A DNA stretch of 64,000 nucleotides from assembly GCA_965153355.1 (NCBI GenBank), contig OZ231128.1, positions 47,306,001-47,370,000 on the forward strand, written 5' to 3'. The translations under genes and the position numbers were made by a program. Positions 51,986 to 64,000 of the stretch are shown in pieces (the stretch's first letter is position 1; every line of letters begins with the position of its first letter). The notes beneath the pieces were generated by a model. It did no database searches. It was not told the origin of the DNA and saw nothing but the letters and a program-made list of their open reading frames with translations. This DNA is from Flaccisagitta enflata. Taxonomy: Eukaryota > Chaetognatha > Sagittoidea > Aphragmophora.

Positions 51986-51989
51986 TTTT

Positions 51990-53034
51990 TGTTCCCCTCT
52001 CGCGTTGTTTTGTAGCTCTCTCGGTCTCTTTCCATATCTTTTTCTCAAGTTGCATTGATTTTCGTCAAAAAAACTAATGATATGAGTTCATAGGGCATAG
52101 CGATTTACGCCAGTAACACACACCGCTAACATTAGCGAAGGTTGTTTTCTAAGTCCAAATTCGATGGGCTTTCAAATGATGTATAGTTCATAACATAAAA
52201 TTGAATTTTCAAATTCGCATGTTTGGGAAAGTTTAAGCTGGAAGACCGGAGAAATAGCCTCTAGTGATCTCCATCCCAAGCGTTCCATATTGAACTAACG
52301 ATCTGGCGGAGTAGAGGACTGGTTGAAAAAGCAGTCTTCACAAATAATTGACTGATAATGGCGTTGCCCGCGTAAATAAGCCATCTATCATCCATTCTCA
52401 TCTTGAAACAAAAATGCAAAAAAGACACATTTAATGAACATGAATTAAATAGAATCGATCAACGTAAAATTAAGTAGCCACCTTTTCAAAGGCCTCCACT
52501 ACTACGATCTACTTGCAATTGGACAGAACAAGATCATTTAAGTACAACATCGATCACTGATGAAACTTGAAATCGAATAGAATATGGAACTACCACCTGG
52601 TCTAATTTGGCTGTAAAAGAAAGGATTTGTGGAAGCTTGTTCATGTGTGTATGAGCGTGGTTGTGCGGTCGACATAGGATTTGAGGATGGATGTGGTGAT
52701 AGAGGGTGTGCGTGCTAAGAAGAGAGCTGGTAGTCCGACACTAAGCCTACAATTAAAGCTAGAGAGATTTCGTTGGGATGATGAGCGATAACAAACGTAA
52801 AAAATGTAACGGGAACACAATAAAAATGAACATGATAAATTAACATCACACAAATTTCACGCATGATTAAGGCAACATTAAGGAAAGAGAAATGTAGTGT
52901 AGATTAACGCACAAATGGGTTTTTGTTTCGCAAGTCCTTGTCGCCAACCCTTAATGGGGGCTTAAATTGCCTTCACGCTTTTGAGAGTTGAAAAGCAATT
53001 TTTCCCCCGCCTTTTCTCTTTTTCCATCACAGAG
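51990..53034. other. Intergenic region and possible 3' UTR of the latrophilin gene
   Basis: No coding frame recognised. The latrophilin 3' UTR should occupy the right part. An AATAAA-type hexamer on the - strand could be the TTTATT-like sequence in the AT-rich stretch near 52820-52860, but I cannot fix the polyadenylation site. Confidence 0.35.
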
Positions 53035-63078
<10,044 letters not shown>

Positions 63079-63786
63079 CTGTTGAGGGTGAGATCATGAG
63101 AAGGGGAAAGAGGAGTGGGTGAAGGGAGGGGATGGATTAATGGGAAAGTGGTGGCAATGACAATGTTAGATGAGGTCGCCGACAGCGAAATTCCTCCCCC
63201 GAGGAAGAAGAGATCAGCGACTTAAAAACTGTGTGAGCTAGAGAACTCAGCTACTAATGGAAAATCTGGGTAGGAAAGAGCGAACCACAGAGTCAAAGTA
63301 GAAGATCATCAAGAGATAGATTGCTGATTCTATGAAGCGGAAACAGGCCAGACGGGAGCAAATCGGGAGATATTGGGGGAATTCCATTAAGAAAAGCAAA
63401 AGGAAAAAAATCCTTTTTCATCAAGTCCGTCAATAGATTAAAAAAATCTTGCGAAAAAAACCAAAGCTCATTTTCCTTATCAGATCATTTTATCTCACTC
63501 TTTTTATTGCCACCCTCGCCTCTCTCCCACTCTCGCGAGAGAGGGAAACTTGAAAAGGCTTTTTGATAAGAAAGGAACTCTTTGAATAAGGAACATCTGT
63601 TCACGTTCGTTCTCTTTATCTCGCTCTTTCTCTCCCTTATTTTCAATTTCACGATTCTTGATATTCCTTTCTTAGGCTCGGGACTTTTTGTTGTTGTCGG
63701 GGGACTCGAGGTCGAGGCGATAGATTTTGCACGGAGATGACAAAACTCGCTCCAAACCCTACCGCAAACTTTGCACTCCTTTTTTT
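63079..63786. other. Upstream intron or 5' flank of the latrophilin gene
   Basis: No signal-peptide exon or promoter that I can defend. Short CTCGCGAGAG-like palindromes near 63530-63540 and CT-rich stretches are visible. Confidence 0.35.
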
Positions 63787-64000
63787 GGGCAGCGGCCCCG
63801 AAGGGGCCGATGACCTATGCTTTCACACAGGGGAAATTTCTCCTTCATCTTCATCTTCTCCAGTGTACCCCCCCCCCCCTTGGAGACCATATTCCAGCAT
63901 TGAGGCCCAAATCCTAGCCTCGAGGCCCAAATCCCAGCCTCGAGGCCCAAATCCCAGCCTCAAGGCACAAATCCCAGCCTCGAAGCTCAAGTCCCAGCCT
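63787..64000 (+). mobile_element. TIR element with minisatellite, cut by the window end
   Basis: Terminus GGGCAGCGGCCCCGAAGGGG plus CCGATGACCTATGCTTTCAC (63787-63826), a C-run, then GGCCCAAATCCCAGCCTCGA units to the last base. Same design as 15241-15673 and 21485-22062; the right end lies outside. Confidence 0.8.

Overview
The window is eukaryotic and almost certainly from an invertebrate animal. Coding exons are short and separated by GT-AG introns. The best-preserved gene is an animal adhesion GPCR of the latrophilin type. A CR1/Jockey-like non-LTR retrotransposon, many short terminal-inverted-repeat elements and long dinucleotide tracts fill the rest. The latrophilin has no olfactomedin domain between its lectin and HormR domains, as in invertebrate rather than vertebrate members. 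I cannot name the species or phylum from sequence alone.

Layout. (1) 1-7.8 kb: repeats only. (2) 7.8-14.6 kb, perhaps on to 25.1 kb, + strand: an unrecognised gene for a low-complexity protein. Its solid exons are 7826-9488, 11827-11998, 12119-14138 and 14575-14638; two further 3' exons (22738-22811, 24945-25097) are possible. Its introns carry MITE-like elements and minisatellites. (3) 14.6-38.6 kb: a dense mosaic of a few short dispersed families. One is a TIR element with an internal minisatellite. Another has a terminal GTCGCG hairpin and a variable GTCCGTCGGTC core. Others are TA-flanked TIR elements, and a 193-bp-arm foldback sits at 38.0-38.6 kb. (4) 38.8-41.1 kb, + strand: a 5'-truncated LINE with an open reverse-transcriptase frame. 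(5) 41.2-47.2 kb, - strand: a complete-looking three-exon gene of about 523 residues. It has an N-terminal P-loop GTPase-like domain, a long middle region, a RING2/IBR-like zinc module and an acidic tail. (6) 47.3-53.0 kb: microsatellites, a dispersed repeat copy and a local duplication. (7) 53.0-63.1 kb, - strand: the latrophilin homologue, 16 exons with matching phases, containing SUEL lectin, HormR, GAIN/GPS, seven transmembrane helices and a long cytoplasmic tail. Its signal peptide exon was not found in the window. (8) 63.8-64.0 kb: the start of another minisatellite-carrying TIR element.

The three genes show no obvious functional link. The most notable points are: a 16-bp tandem duplication that breaks the frame of the penultimate latrophilin exon; the GTPase/zinc-module fusion; and the TIR-plus-minisatellite and hairpin families, whose copies recur throughout. 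Exon boundaries were set by hand from splice consensus and reading-phase agreement. No homology search was possible.
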